A stretch of 64,000 bases of DNA from an uncultured Clostridium sp. (GCF_900769625.1 NZ_CAAGHK010000013.1:57095-121094); one strand, 5' to 3'. Shown: positions 44,373 to 54,465, counted from the first letter of the stretch. Numbers and translations are program-made. Notes: generated from the sequence alone by a model not told the origin.

Positions 44373-44403
44373 TATAATATGTTCTTATGAAACAGGATAA
44401 ATA

Positions 44404-44647
44404 ATGCTTATAAAAAGAAGACTTATAATCTCAAATATATTAAGGCTTATTATATATGTAGTATTGATTAAGGAAATAGCAGAAAGAATAAAAATACCTT
44501 GTATCGCCATTTAAAAATAAACAAGGCCTTCAAATATTTTTCGATTCAACTTATGGAGATGATGCAAAAGCAGCTTCATTTATAAAATCGCAAATAAAGG
44601 CTACAGAAGTTGGTAAAGCTTTATTCTTTAGCGTAGCAGCTAAATAA
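44404..44647 (+). pseudogene. Decayed coding sequence, possible sensor kinase remnant
   Basis: ATG 44404 opens 36 codons, MLIKRRLIISNILRLIIYVV and on to PCIAI then TAA, resembling the first residues of HAMP-type sensor histidine kinases. Directly after it another frame, ending at 44647, reads FDSTYGDDAKAASFIKSQIK and then TEVGKALFFSVAAK; it has no start and no recognised family. The two pieces look like the ends of genes joined by deletion. The rest of 44282-45039 is AT-rich without features beyond the terminator at 44321. Confidence 0.45.
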
Positions 44648-45039
44648 TATCTGTAAATCTGAAATTTACAAAAAAATAAATTGCAGTTTATATGAGAAAT
44701 TTTTTCATATAAGCAAATAATAAGCTTGTTACATAAATATGATTTATGCACAAGATTATTATTTTATCTGATTCTTTGGATTAAAGGTATAATATATTTT
44801 TATTTATTATGAACTATCAACAATATATAATATTTTTAAAAAGATATAAAAAGCTATATTAATTTAAATTAATATATATAAATGAAGGTGGTTATGTTAT
44901 AATCTATATATTATTATTTAATTTTACACAATATGAAAAATATAAAATGATGCAGGATGAAATTAATTAAGCTTCAAAATAAATTTTATTTTGTACATTT
45001 TTATAATAATTTACTTTTAACAAAGGAGTTGTATTTAAA

Positions 45040-48000
45040 TTGGGGAAAAAATTTAAAAGAGTTTTAGTTGCTAATAGAGGCGAGATTGCTATCAGAATTT
45101 TCAGAGCTTGTCATGAACTTGGCATAAGAACAGTTGCTATATATTCAGAGGAGGATAAGTGTTCTCTTTTCAGAACAAAGGCTCATGAAGCATATTTAAT
45201 AGGAAGAAATAAAGGACCAGTTGAAGCATATTTAAATATGGATGAAATTATAAACCTTGCAATAAAGAAGCATGTAGATGCTATTCATCCAGGTTATGGA
45301 TTTTTATCTGAAAATCCTGAATTTGCAAGAAGATGTGAAGAAGCAGGAATTGAATTTATAGGTCCAAAATCAGAAATGATGGAAAAACTAGGGGATAAGA
45401 TTCAATCTAAACTTGTTGCTGAGAGTGTGGGGGTTCCAGTAATACCAGGCTTAGAAAAACCAGTTGAAAATGAACATGAAGCATTAAAAGCAGCTGAATA
45501 CTGTGGATATCCAGTAATGGTAAAAGCAGCAGCCGGCGGTGGCGGAAGAGGAATGAGAATTGTCAGACGCAAAGAAGATCTTATAGAGAATTATAGAAAT
45601 GCTAAAAATGAAGCTAAGAAAGCATTTGGTATTGATGATATATATATCGAAAAATACATAGAAAGACCAAAACATATTGAAATTCAAATACTTGGAGATA
45701 AGTATGGAAACATAGTTCATCTTTATGAAAGAGACTGTTCTATTCAAAGAAGACATCAAAAAGTTATCGAATTTACACCAGCTCTTACTTTAAGTGATGA
45801 AAAGAGAAAAGAAATCTGTGATGATGCATTAAAAATTGCTAAATCAGTAAATTACATAAATGCCGGTACATTAGAATTCTTAGTAGATTCAACAGGCAAT
45901 CATTACTTTATAGAAATGAATCCTAGGGTTCAGGTTGAACATACTATTTCAGAAATGGTTACAGGAATAGATATAGTACAAAGTCAGATTTTAATTGCTG
46001 AAGGTTATGAATTAGGATCTAAAGAAATTGGCATTAAGTCACAAGATGATATCAAGCCTAGAGGATATGCTATTCAATGTAGAATAACAACTGAAGATCC
46101 AGCAAACAATTTTGCTCCTGATACAGGAAGAATTGATGTATACAGAAGTGGTGCAGGTTTCGGTATAAGACATGATGGTGGTAATGGATTTGCAGGTGCT
46201 GTAATCAGTCCTTACTACGATAGTTTACTTGTTAAGACAACTGCATACTCAAGAACTTTTGAAGATACAATAAGAAAATCAATACGTTCAATTAAAGAAT
46301 TAACAATAACAGGTGTTAAGACTAATGTCGACTTCTTAATAAATGTTTTAAATAATGAGCAATTCAGACAAGGTACTTGTGATACTAATTTCATAGCAGA
46401 TAACCCACAGTTATTTGATATATCACCAAGGACAGACGAAGAGCAGAGAGTATTAAAGTTTATTGGTGAAAAGGTCGTAAATGTTACAAAGGGAAATAAA
46501 AAGGAATTTGATATTCCAGTTATTCCTCATGTGAGTGGAGAGGTTGTTAAAACACTTAGTGGTACTAAGCAGATTTTAGATGAAAAAGGACCTCAGGGAG
46601 TTGTAGATTACATTAAGAGCCAGAATAAGCTTTTACTTACTGATACAACAATGAGAGATGCTCAGCAATCATTACTTGCTACAAGAGTAAGAAGTGTTGA
46701 TATGAGCAAGATTGCAAAATCAACTGCTTATTATGGTCAGGATTTATTTTCTCTTGAAATGTGGGGTGGAGCTACATTTGATACAGCTTATAGATTTTTA
46801 AAGGAATCACCATGGCAGAGACTTAAATCATTAAGAAAGAGAATTCCAAATATTATGTTCCAGATGCTTATCAGAGGAGCTAATGGTGTTGGATATAAAA
46901 ACTATCCTGATAATGTAATAAGAGCATTTATCAAGGAAAGTGCAGAAAGTGGAATAGATATATTCAGAATCTTTGATTCACTTAACTGGTTAAAAGGAAT
47001 TGAGGTATCATTAGACGAAGTATTAAAAGCTAACAAGGTTGCAGAAGTTGCACTCTGCTATACTGGTGATATTTTAGATGAAAGCAGAGATAAATATTCT
47101 CTTCAATATTATGTTAATAAGGCTAAAGAAATTGAAAAGATGGGAGCTCATATCTTAGCAATCAAGGATATGTCAGCGCTTCTTAAACCGTATGCAGCTA
47201 AGAAGCTGATAACTGCCTTAAAGAATGAAGTATCGCTTCCAATTCACTTACACACACATGATACTACAGGTAATGGAGTTGCAACAGTACTTATGGCAGC
47301 AGATGCAGGTGTTGATATCGTCGATACAACATTCAACAGTATGTCAGGACTTACAAGCCAGCCAGCACTTAACTCAATAGTTGCTGCACTTGGAAACACT
47401 AACAGAGATACAAAGATTGATCTTGGTGGAATTCAAAAGTTATCTGAATACTGGGCAGCAGTAAGACCTGTATACAGTGAATATGAATCCGATTTAAAAT
47501 CAGGAAGCACTGAAATTTACAAGTATGAGATTCCTGGCGGTCAGTATTCAAACTTAAAGCCACAGGCTGAAAGTTTTGGACTTGGTCATAGATTTGATGA
47601 AATAAAGAAAATGTACAAAACAGTTAATGATATGCTTGGAGATATTATAAAGGTTACACCTTCTTCAAAGATGGTTGGAGATATGGCAATATTTATGGTA
47701 CAAAATGATTTAACTCCAGAGAATATTTATGAAAAGGCTGCTAATATGGCATTCCCGGATTCTGTTGTTTCATACTTTAAGGGAATGATGGGTCAGCCAG
47801 AAGGTGGATTCCCTGAAAAGCTTCAAAAGCTTGTACTCAAGGGTGAAGAACCTATAACAGTAAGACCAGGCGAATTATTACCTTCAGAAGATTTTGATAA
47901 GATAGAAAAATACTTAGAAGATAAATATAAGTTTAAACCATCAAAGAAGGATGTATTAAGCTATGCATTATATCCAGATGTATTTGAAGATTTCATCAAA

Positions 48001-48486
48001 CATGTGATGGAATATGGTGAAGTAAGACTGATGGGAAGTGATGTATTCTTCTATGGACTTGCAGAAGGTGAAACAAGTGAGATTGAAGTTAAAGAAGGTA
48101 AGATTCTTATTGTTCAATTAATTGAAATCGGAAAGCTTGATAATCAAGGATTCAGAACTCTTGAATTTGAAATCAATGGAAACAGAAGATCAATTAAGAT
48201 TAAAGATAAAACTGAGAGAGCCGAAGCAAATCTTGGCGATGGAAACATGACTGTAATGGCTGATCCAGACAATAAGATGGAAGTTGGGGCAAGTATTCCG
48301 GGTAACGTAATAAAGGTTCTTGTAGAAGAAGGACAGGAAGTTAAAGAAGGTGAAAGTCTTATAGTTGTTGAAGCAATGAAGATGGAAACAAATGTTGTAG
48401 CTTCTGTTGATGGTACTGTAGATAAGATACTTGCTAAAGAAGGTCAGCAGGTTAAGACTGGTGAATTATTAGTTAAGTTAAAATAA
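45040..48486 (+). CDS. pyc: Pyruvate carboxylase
   Basis: Biotin enzyme making oxaloacetate from pyruvate, bicarbonate and ATP. 1148 residues, full length. Biotin carboxylase domain 1-450 (GGGGRGMRIV ATP loop, FIEMNPRVQVEH), carboxyltransferase barrel about 530-800 (TDTTMRDAQQSLLATRVRS, HLHTHDTTGNG metal site), the PYC/OADA domain to about 1000, and the biotinyl domain with EAMKME, biotinylated Lys at residue 1114. The start is TTG 45040 after AAAGGAG. It is monocistronic, with a terminator 24 bases after the stop, and serves anaplerosis in a fermenting cell. Confidence 0.97.
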   Translation: MGKKFKRVLVANRGEIAIRIFRACHELGIRTVAIYSEEDKCSLFRTKAHEAYLIGRNKGPVEAYLNMDEIINLAIKKHVDAIHPGYGFLSENPEFARRCEEAGIEFIGPKSEMMEKLGDKIQSKLVAESVGVPVIPGLEKPVENEHEALKAAEYCGYPVMVKAAAGGGGRGMRIVRRKEDLIENYRNAKNEAKKAFGIDDIYIEKYIERPKHIEIQILGDKYGNIVHLYERDCSIQRRHQKVIEFTPALTLSDEKRKEICDDALKIAKSVNYINAGTLEFLVDSTGNHYFIEMNPRVQVEHTISEMVTGIDIVQSQILIAEGYELGSKEIGIKSQDDIKPRGYAIQCRITTEDPANNFAPDTGRIDVYRSGAGFGIRHDGGNGFAGAVISPYYDSLLVKTTAYSRTFEDTIRKSIRSIKELTITGVKTNVDFLINVLNNEQFRQGTCDTNFIADNPQLFDISPRTDEEQRVLKFIGEKVVNVTKGNKKEFDIPVIPHVSGEVVKTLSGTKQILDEKGPQGVVDYIKSQNKLLLTDTTMRDAQQSLLATRVRSVDMSKIAKSTAYYGQDLFSLEMWGGATFDTAYRFLKESPWQRLKSLRKRIPNIMFQMLIRGANGVGYKNYPDNVIRAFIKESAESGIDIFRIFDSLNWLKGIEVSLDEVLKANKVAEVALCYTGDILDESRDKYSLQYYVNKAKEIEKMGAHILAIKDMSALLKPYAAKKLITALKNEVSLPIHLHTHDTTGNGVATVLMAADAGVDIVDTTFNSMSGLTSQPALNSIVAALGNTNRDTKIDLGGIQKLSEYWAAVRPVYSEYESDLKSGSTEIYKYEIPGGQYSNLKPQAESFGLGHRFDEIKKMYKTVNDMLGDIIKVTPSSKMVGDMAIFMVQNDLTPENIYEKAANMAFPDSVVSYFKGMMGQPEGGFPEKLQKLVLKGEEPITVRPGELLPSEDFDKIEKYLEDKYKFKPSKKDVLSYALYPDVFEDFIKHVMEYGEVRLMGSDVFFYGLAEGETSEIEVKEGKILIVQLIEIGKLDNQGFRTLEFEINGNRRSIKIKDKTERAEANLGDGNMTVMADPDNKMEVGASIPGNVIKVLVEEGQEVKEGESLIVVEAMKMETNVVASVDGTVDKILAKEGQQVKTGELLVKLK

Positions 48487-48509
48487 ATAATATTTAGAAG
48501 ATAAGAAAT

Positions 48510-48541
48510 AAAGCACTGCCAGAAACGACAGTGCTTTATTG
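48510..48541 (+). terminator. Terminator of pyc
   Basis: AAAGCACTG pairs with CAGTGCTTT, followed by ATTGTT. It is a short but clear hairpin. Confidence 0.85.
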
Positions 48542-48585
48542 TTGAGGAAAAGAATTATGTTAATAAAAAGATCACATATTGAATA

Positions 48586-48738
48586 TTACATAAGATTATT
48601 TGTAGTGTTCTGAGATGAGTCAGAATTATCTGTTTTATTATAAATATGGTTCTGAGTGACCATATTGTCGATAGCATCTTTAATTTTTTCCTGCATTCTT
48701 GAGAATTCATCATCATTATAATTTGAATCTGTATACAT
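48586..48738 (-). CDS. Small hypothetical protein, 50 residues
   Basis: A short frame with an excellent AGGAGG site 8 bases before its ATG at 48738. It reads MYTDSNYNDDEFSRMQEKIK and continues as a polar helix followed by an Asn/Ser/Thr-rich end (NSDSSQNTTNNLM). There is no signal or membrane segment, and I recognise no family. Placed opposite pyc, with a terminator shared or nearby. The ribosome site is the main support. Confidence 0.6.
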   Translation of the reverse strand: MYTDSNYNDDEFSRMQEKIKDAIDNMVTQNHIYNKTDNSDSSQNTTNNLM

Positions 48739-49000
48739 TTATTTTTTCCTCCTAAAATTCGTAATAATATAATAGTATTGCCTTACAATAATAATGTATG
48801 CGTTTACTTTAAGTAATATTAATAAATTATTAAATAAAAAACAATTATATATAGGATAAGAAATTTTAATCCAAATTGTTTATTATATGCAGACTAATGG
48901 TAAAAATATTAGCTATTAGATTAAAATTTATATCACCAAAACAGATGATGTAAATATTATAGTATGGTGAGGTTTTTAAAAATTGAGGAGAAAAGGAAAT

Positions 49001-49345
49001 ATGTATATATATAAACCGGAAGATGGTTTCAGTGTATCAGTTTTGTATGTCAATAAGGACGTGTTAAATATAAATCTATTGCAGAATGCAAGTGAAATAC
49101 ATGAGAATGAGGAAGATGATACTGATAAGAATAATGTAGAAGTTAATTTATCAAGGTGTGCTGAAATTAAAGAAAATAATGAATATTATCAGGAAGAAGA
49201 TAATGAGGCAGTAAACAGCAGGCTTGTTTTTGATGATGAAGATTATAGCAATGATGAAGTTATAAAAATGGTTCATAAAAGAAAGATGAATGAAGATTCA
49301 ATGTGCACATTAATTTTTGACGCTGCAAATACTGATATAGACTGA
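49001..49345 (+). CDS. Acidic hypothetical protein
   Basis: 114-residue protein rich in Asp, Glu and Asn (EIHENEEDDTDKNNVEVNLS, EDNEAVNSRLVFDDEDYSND), with no signal peptide or membrane segment and no recognised domain. The opening MYIYKPEDGFSVSVLYVNKD may be a small beta hairpin. ATG 49001 follows AGGAGAAAAGG; a TTG at 48983 is in frame but lacks a site. A strong terminator follows, so it is probably a real monocistronic gene. Confidence 0.65.
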   Translation: MYIYKPEDGFSVSVLYVNKDVLNINLLQNASEIHENEEDDTDKNNVEVNLSRCAEIKENNEYYQEEDNEAVNSRLVFDDEDYSNDEVIKMVHKRKMNEDSMCTLIFDAANTDID

Positions 49346-49397
49346 AACAATACAAATTATAAAAATTAAAAATTAAAAGCTATAGGGTGATTAAGGG

Positions 49398-49446
49398 GAA
49401 TGTGGAGAGATTTGTGTAAATAAATCTTTCCACATTCTTTTTTTTT
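49398..49446 (+). terminator. Terminator after the acidic protein gene
   Basis: GAATGTGGAGAGATT pairs with AATCTTTCCACATTC, followed by a run of nine T. Confidence 0.92.
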
Positions 49447-49539
49447 ACACAATTCTTATGACATTCTCAATAGAAATTAAAAGTGATATTGAAGATATAT
49501 AGCAGAATGGGGTATCTTTCATATCACTTATTTTTTTGA

Positions 49540-49980
49540 TTAATACTGTCGTCCACTGATATTATTGATTCTGACTTTCATATATGTGAATTCAGGCTGG
49601 CTGGTATGTGTATAATCAAAGGAGTATTTCTTTTTAAATTTAAGGAGGATACTATATTTCTCACTAGGTACAGTTATTAATTCAGGATTACCATTAGCTG
49701 TTACTGACTGATAAGCATCGATATAAAAGCCAAGAACTGAGTTTTCCATAAACAGGCTTACATTATCAGTAGTTTTTAAAGTTTTTAAATTATTTTCATC
49801 AGTGCAGACAAGCAAGTAAAATACGAAGGTATCGTTGACAGTATCATAATCAAAGATATACCACATGGGGATTACTTTTGTCATTTCTGAATCTGCTATT
49901 ATTAGATTGCAGACTTTTTTTGATTCTAATATAGTTAGTATTTCGCTGGTATAAAGAGGTCTATATTTACAAATATTCAT
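49540..49980 (-). CDS. Pyridoxamine-phosphate-oxidase-like flavin-fold protein
   Basis: 146-residue protein that looks like a small split-barrel of the PNPOx/FMN-binding family: VIPMWYIFDYDTVNDTFVFY, then NLKTLKTTDNVSLFMEN, FYIDAYQSVTANGNPELI. Family members reduce or bind FMN, heme or F420; the ligand here is unknown. The ATG at 49980 is preferred because the upstream 44 codons are hydrophobic and have no ribosome site; AGGAG lies about 11 bases upstream. Divergent from scrR, so possibly unrelated. Confidence 0.7.
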   Translation of the reverse strand: MNICKYRPLYTSEILTILESKKVCNLIIADSEMTKVIPMWYIFDYDTVNDTFVFYLLVCTDENNLKTLKTTDNVSLFMENSVLGFYIDAYQSVTANGNPELITVPSEKYSILLKFKKKYSFDYTHTSQPEFTYMKVRINNISGRQY

Positions 49981-50209
49981 AACATAATCAACTCCTGTAA
50001 TGTTATATTTTATATATAATATGAAAACATATATAATGATTATGAGTTGAATTATTAATCTTAAATAAATCGATAAATAACACAAGAAATAGTTTTGAAA
50101 AACGATCCTCATCTTTATAAAAAATAATATAAAGATGAGATGATAAATATGTTATAATTCAATAAAAGATAAATGAAATAGACTTAACAGAGAGGAAAAA
50201 GAAAAGAGT

Positions 50210-51187
50210 ATGTCTACAATTAAAGATGTTGCAAAGGAAGCAGGTGTATCTGTCGGTACAGTTTCTAAAGTAATAAATAATATTCAGGTTAAGCCTAAAA
50301 CTAAAGAATTGGTTGAAGAAGCTATAGCAAAATTAAAATATGAGCCTAATATCTATGCAAGAGGATTTAAAATAAACAGGACAAATACAGTTGCGGTAAT
50401 TTTACCTACCATATGGAACCCATTTTTCAGTGAACTAGCTTATAATATAGAAAAATCATTGAGAAATCTGGGAATGAAGATGATAATCTGTAATTCTGAG
50501 AAAAATAAAGATAGCGAAGTTGAGTTTATATCTATGGCCAAACAAAATAAGATGGATGGCATAATTGCAATAACATATAGCGATATTGATAAATATGTTT
50601 CAGAAGAAATACCTTTTGTAAGTATCGATAGATACTTTTCAAAGAACATTGCCTATGTAGCAAGTGATAGTTATAACGGAGGAAGGATGGCAGCAGAAAA
50701 GCTTATTGAATGTGGATGCAGAAAACTTGCTTTTATTGGACGTGGATCAAAAATAAGTAATGCAACAAGAAAGAGAAAAGAAGGATTTGTTGATTATTGC
50801 ATAGAGAATAAAATATCATATGATATCTGTGAAGTATTAGGTTCATCTGATGAATATGAAGCTTTACTGGATGATTTTATAGGTGAAAAGTTTAAAGACA
50901 ATGCAGAAATTGATGGCGTTTTTGCTGTAACTGATGAGCATGCACTTGAATTTATTAACAAACTGAAGAATATTAATGTTAATGTACCAGGAGATGTTCA
51001 GGTGATTGGTTTTGATGGGAGCAGGTCTTCAAAAAATGATAAAATTAAAATTTCAACTATAAGACAACCGATTGAACTTATTGCAGAGGAATCGGTAAGA
51101 GTACTTATGGATATTATTGACAAGAATGATACAAGAAGGAAAGTTATCCTTCCAGTTAACTTTATAGAAGGATCAACCACCAGATAA
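50210..51187 (+). CDS. scrR: LacI-family sucrose operon repressor
   Basis: 325-residue regulator with an N-terminal LacI HTH (TIKDVAKEAGVSVGTVSKVINN), a hinge helix and a periplasmic-binding-protein-like core (NPFFSELAYNIEKSLRNLGM, VASDSYNGGRMAAEKLIECG, GDVQVIGFDGSRSS). It should repress the downstream PTS and hydrolase genes and be released by a sucrose or fructose derivative; the inducer is inferred. Two perfect palindromes TGAAACGTTTCA lie between it and scrA. ATG 50210 has GAGAGG. A hairpin after its stop separates it from scrA. Confidence 0.9.
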   Translation: MSTIKDVAKEAGVSVGTVSKVINNIQVKPKTKELVEEAIAKLKYEPNIYARGFKINRTNTVAVILPTIWNPFFSELAYNIEKSLRNLGMKMIICNSEKNKDSEVEFISMAKQNKMDGIIAITYSDIDKYVSEEIPFVSIDRYFSKNIAYVASDSYNGGRMAAEKLIECGCRKLAFIGRGSKISNATRKRKEGFVDYCIENKISYDICEVLGSSDEYEALLDDFIGEKFKDNAEIDGVFAVTDEHALEFINKLKNINVNVPGDVQVIGFDGSRSSKNDKIKISTIRQPIELIAEESVRVLMDIIDKNDTRRKVILPVNFIEGSTTR

Positions 51188-51192
51188 TTAAT

Positions 51193-51226
51193 ATGTAGAA
51201 TTCCATATATATGAGAATTCTACATA
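51193..51226. terminator. Hairpin after scrR
   Basis: ATGTAGAATTC pairs with GAATTCTACAT. No T-tract follows, so it is a weak terminator or RNA-stabilising hairpin. Confidence 0.6.
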
Positions 51227-51302
51227 TATTATCAATTAAATGGCATTATCTGCAACAATAAGTAATAGTAATAAATAAATTAATTGCTTTATAAAAAAAA
51301 TA

Positions 51303-51380
51303 TGAAACGTTTCAAAAAAAGTACTTGACCATTTTGTGAAAACGTATTAGTATATAGACATAGAAAAATGAAACGTTTCA
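51303..51380 (+). promoter_or_regulatory. Sucrose promoter with duplicated ScrR operators
   Basis: Two perfect copies of TGAAACGTTTCA lie at 51303-51314 and 51369-51380, centres 66 bases apart. Between them, TTGACC (51325-51330), 17-base spacer and TAGTAT (51348-51353) form the promoter. TGAAAACGTATTA within the spacer resembles a CcpA cre site with one key mismatch. The spacing suggests repression by operator looping and possible catabolite repression through HPr-Ser-P/HprK; both are inference. Confidence 0.82.
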
Positions 51381-51444
51381 ACATTGTCAAAATAATGAAG
51401 TGTGATGATTTCATTTATAGGCATTTTACTAAGGAGGAATGAAA

Positions 51445-52878
51445 ATGAGTCTGAATTATAAAGACATAAGTAAAGAAATTATTAAGAATATAGGTGGAAA
51501 AGAAAATATATTAAGTGCAGCTCACTGTGCAACTAGATTAAGATTAGTTCTTAAGGACGATAAAAAAATTAATGTTAAAGCAATTGAAGAAATGCCAGTT
51601 GTAAAAGGAAACTTCAATACAGCAGGGCAGTTTCAAATTATTTTAGGTTCAGGTACTGTAGCTGAAGTATATAAAGAATTCATCAAAGAAGCAGATATTG
51701 CAGAAGCAAGTAAGTCTGAGATAAAAGAAAAAGCAGATGAAAAGCTTAATCCAATTCAGAGAATAGTAAAATCTTTGGCAGATGTTTTTGTACCTATACT
51801 TCCAATACTTGTTGCAGCAGGATTATTAATGGGTATAAACAACATATTAACATCACAAGGTTTATTTATTGAGGGGCAATCATTAATTGAGGCATATCCT
51901 CAATACTCAGATTTAGCTGGAATGATTAATACTTTTGCAAATACTGGTTTTGCATTCTTACCAATTTTCTTAGGTTTCTCAGCAACTAAAGTTTTTGGTG
52001 GTAACCCTTATTTAGGAGCATGTATTGGAGCTCTTATGATACACGGTGATTTATTAAATGGATACAGCTATCCTCAGGCAATGATTAATGGAACTGTACC
52101 ATTCTGGAATATATTCGGATTTAGTATTTTAAAGGTTGGATATCAAGGAACTGTTTTACCGATTTTAGCATCATCTTACGTGTTAGCAAAAGTTGAAAAA
52201 GCACTACATAAAATAATACCTTCAGTTTTAGATAACTTATTAACTCCATTATTTACTGTATTTATTACTGGATTATTAACATTTGTAGCTATTGGACCTA
52301 TTATGAGAACAGCAGGTGATGGATTAACAACAGGATTATTATGGCTTATTAATACTTTAGGACCAATAGGTGGAGCAATATTTGGTTTCTTATATGCACC
52401 AGTTGTTATCACAGGTATGCATCATAGCTTTACAGCTGTTGAAACTCAGCTTCTTGCAGATATAGCTAATACAGGCGGATCATTTATCTTCCCAATTGCA
52501 GCAATGTCAAATGTAGCACAGGGTGCAGCGGCATTAGCAGTAATATTAATTATGAGACATGACAAGAAAATGAAGGGGTTAGCATCAGCATCAGGTATAT
52601 CAGCAATGCTTGGAATAACAGAACCAGCAATATTTGGTGTTAACTTAAAATTACGTTATCCTTTCTATGGAGCAATGATTGGTTCAGCTGTATCATCAGG
52701 ATATCTAATGCTTACTAAAGTACTTGCTTTAGCTCCAGGAGCAGCAGGACTTCCAGGAATAATTTCAATTAGACCAGCATCAATGGTTAACTATATTATA
52801 GGAATGATTATTTCAATGGCAGTAGCAGCAGTATCAACTTATGCTTTATATAAGTTCATGAGTAAGAAAACTTCATAA
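51445..52878 (+). CDS. scrA: Sucrose-family PTS transporter, EIIBC
   Basis: Takes up and phosphorylates sucrose (trehalose or other disaccharides cannot be excluded). The IIB domain is residues 1-90, with phosphorylated Cys28 in HCATRLR; the IIC membrane domain follows (LADVFVPILPILVAAGLLMG, NTFANTGFAFLPIFLGFSAT, GMHHSFTAVETQLLA). No IIA is fused, so it should use a IIA encoded elsewhere. ATG 51445 lies 7 bases after AAGGAGG; an in-frame ATG at 51439 overlaps it. It forms an operon with scrB. Confidence 0.92.
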   Translation: MSLNYKDISKEIIKNIGGKENILSAAHCATRLRLVLKDDKKINVKAIEEMPVVKGNFNTAGQFQIILGSGTVAEVYKEFIKEADIAEASKSEIKEKADEKLNPIQRIVKSLADVFVPILPILVAAGLLMGINNILTSQGLFIEGQSLIEAYPQYSDLAGMINTFANTGFAFLPIFLGFSATKVFGGNPYLGACIGALMIHGDLLNGYSYPQAMINGTVPFWNIFGFSILKVGYQGTVLPILASSYVLAKVEKALHKIIPSVLDNLLTPLFTVFITGLLTFVAIGPIMRTAGDGLTTGLLWLINTLGPIGGAIFGFLYAPVVITGMHHSFTAVETQLLADIANTGGSFIFPIAAMSNVAQGAAALAVILIMRHDKKMKGLASASGISAMLGITEPAIFGVNLKLRYPFYGAMIGSAVSSGYLMLTKVLALAPGAAGLPGIISIRPASMVNYIIGMIISMAVAAVSTYALYKFMSKKTS

Positions 52879-52901
52879 AGATAATAAGTAATTAAATTAA
52901 G

Positions 52902-52935
52902 AATGGGATTTCGCACATAGTACGTAGTCCCATTA
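52902..52935. other. Hairpin between scrA and scrB
   Basis: AATGGGA pairs with TCCCATT, with extra pairs inside. There is no T-tract, so it may adjust or stabilise the transcript between the two genes rather than end it. Confidence 0.55.
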
Positions 52936-52962
52936 CTTTATATTTATAAGGAGAAATAGATA

Positions 52963-54438
52963 ATGAGAGAGTGGACTCAAGAGGAAAGATATAGAACAAT
53001 TTTAGAAAGTAATAATAATGAACTTGAAGATTTAAAGCAGAAGGTAGATAGTTGTCCTTACAGACAAAAGTTTCACATCCAGCCGACAACTGGATTATTA
53101 AATGATCCTAATGGATTTTGTTATTATAATGGAGAATATCATTTATTTTATCAATGGTTCCCATATGGACCTGTTCATGGAGTGAAACACTGGTACCATG
53201 TTTCATCTAAGGATATGGTTCATTGGAAGGATTGCGGTGTTGGAATAATACCAACTGAATATTTTGAAAGTCATGGAGCCTTTTCTGGCAGCGGAATAGT
53301 AAAGGATAATAAGTTATATTTATTTTATACAGGTAATACAAGAGATGAGAATTGGATAAGACATCCTTATCAGTGTGTGGCTGTTATGGATAGTGAAGGA
53401 AATATAGAGAAAGCTGAGGAACCTGTTATTGATAATGTTCCAGATGGATATACTGATAACTTTAGAGATCCGAAAGTATTTATGGACAATGGAAAATATT
53501 ATGCTGTTATTGGGGCAGAAAGAAAAGAAGGGAATATTGGAACAATTCTTTATTATGAATCAGAAAATTTGACAGACTGGACACTTAAAGGTGAAATAAA
53601 AAATAATTTTATTGGCAATGGATTTATGTGGGAGTGCCCGGATTATTTTAAGATTAATAATAAAGGAGTCCTTGTATTTTCACCTCAAGGATTAAAACCA
53701 GAAGGCGATAAGTATAAGAACATATACCAGTCAGGTTATATGATTGGAAAACCAATAGATTTTTCTAAAGGTGAATTCATTAATAATGAATTTAATGAAT
53801 TAGACAGGGGCTTTGATTTTTATGCACCACAGACAACTGCAACAGCAGATGGAAGAAGAGTTTTAGTTGGATGGATGGGACTTCCTGAAATTGAATATCC
53901 AAGCGATGAAAATGAATGGGCACATTGTCTGACAATTCCAAGAGAACTGTCAATAAAAGATGATAAGCTTATTCAGAGACCAATAAAAGAATTAGAGTTG
54001 TTAAGAGATAAAAAGATTACAAAATCAATATCATTAGAAAATGAGGAAGTAGAAATTGAAGGATTTTCTGAAAAAACATATGAAGTGGTATGTAATTTGA
54101 AAGATATTTCAGGAAATAGAATTGGAATAAAATTAAGAAAAAGTGATAATGAAGAAACTGTTTTTTATTATGATATGAAAAACAACAAACTTGTTCTGGA
54201 TAGAAGTAAAAGTGGATCAGAGTTTGCTACGGAATATGGAACAGAGAGAAGAAGTGATTTCCATGGAGATTCTTTAAAACTTCAGATTTATATAGATGTA
54301 TCATCGGTTGAAATATTTATTAATGATGGAGAAGAAGTATTTACATCAAGAATATTTACAAGTGAATCTGCACAGAGATTAAGTCTTTTTGCAGAAGGTG
54401 TAGGAAATGCAGATATTGATATTTGGACAATAAAATAA
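52963..54438 (+). CDS. scrB: GH32 sucrose-6-phosphate hydrolase
   Basis: Splits sucrose 6-phosphate made by the PTS into glucose 6-phosphate and fructose. 491 residues, with the GH32 five-blade propeller signature: TTGLLNDPNG holds the nucleophile Asp, DNFRDPKV the transition-state Asp, and WECPD the acid/base Glu. A C-terminal beta sandwich follows (SVEIFINDGEEVFTSRIF). AAGGAG lies before the ATG. A fructokinase gene, usual in scr operons, is not present in this window. Confidence 0.95.
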   Translation: MREWTQEERYRTILESNNNELEDLKQKVDSCPYRQKFHIQPTTGLLNDPNGFCYYNGEYHLFYQWFPYGPVHGVKHWYHVSSKDMVHWKDCGVGIIPTEYFESHGAFSGSGIVKDNKLYLFYTGNTRDENWIRHPYQCVAVMDSEGNIEKAEEPVIDNVPDGYTDNFRDPKVFMDNGKYYAVIGAERKEGNIGTILYYESENLTDWTLKGEIKNNFIGNGFMWECPDYFKINNKGVLVFSPQGLKPEGDKYKNIYQSGYMIGKPIDFSKGEFINNEFNELDRGFDFYAPQTTATADGRRVLVGWMGLPEIEYPSDENEWAHCLTIPRELSIKDDKLIQRPIKELELLRDKKITKSISLENEEVEIEGFSEKTYEVVCNLKDISGNRIGIKLRKSDNEETVFYYDMKNNKLVLDRSKSGSEFATEYGTERRSDFHGDSLKLQIYIDVSSVEIFINDGEEVFTSRIFTSESAQRLSLFAEGVGNADIDIWTIK

Positions 54439-54465
54439 GAAGAGTATAAATAAATTTGTTATTAG

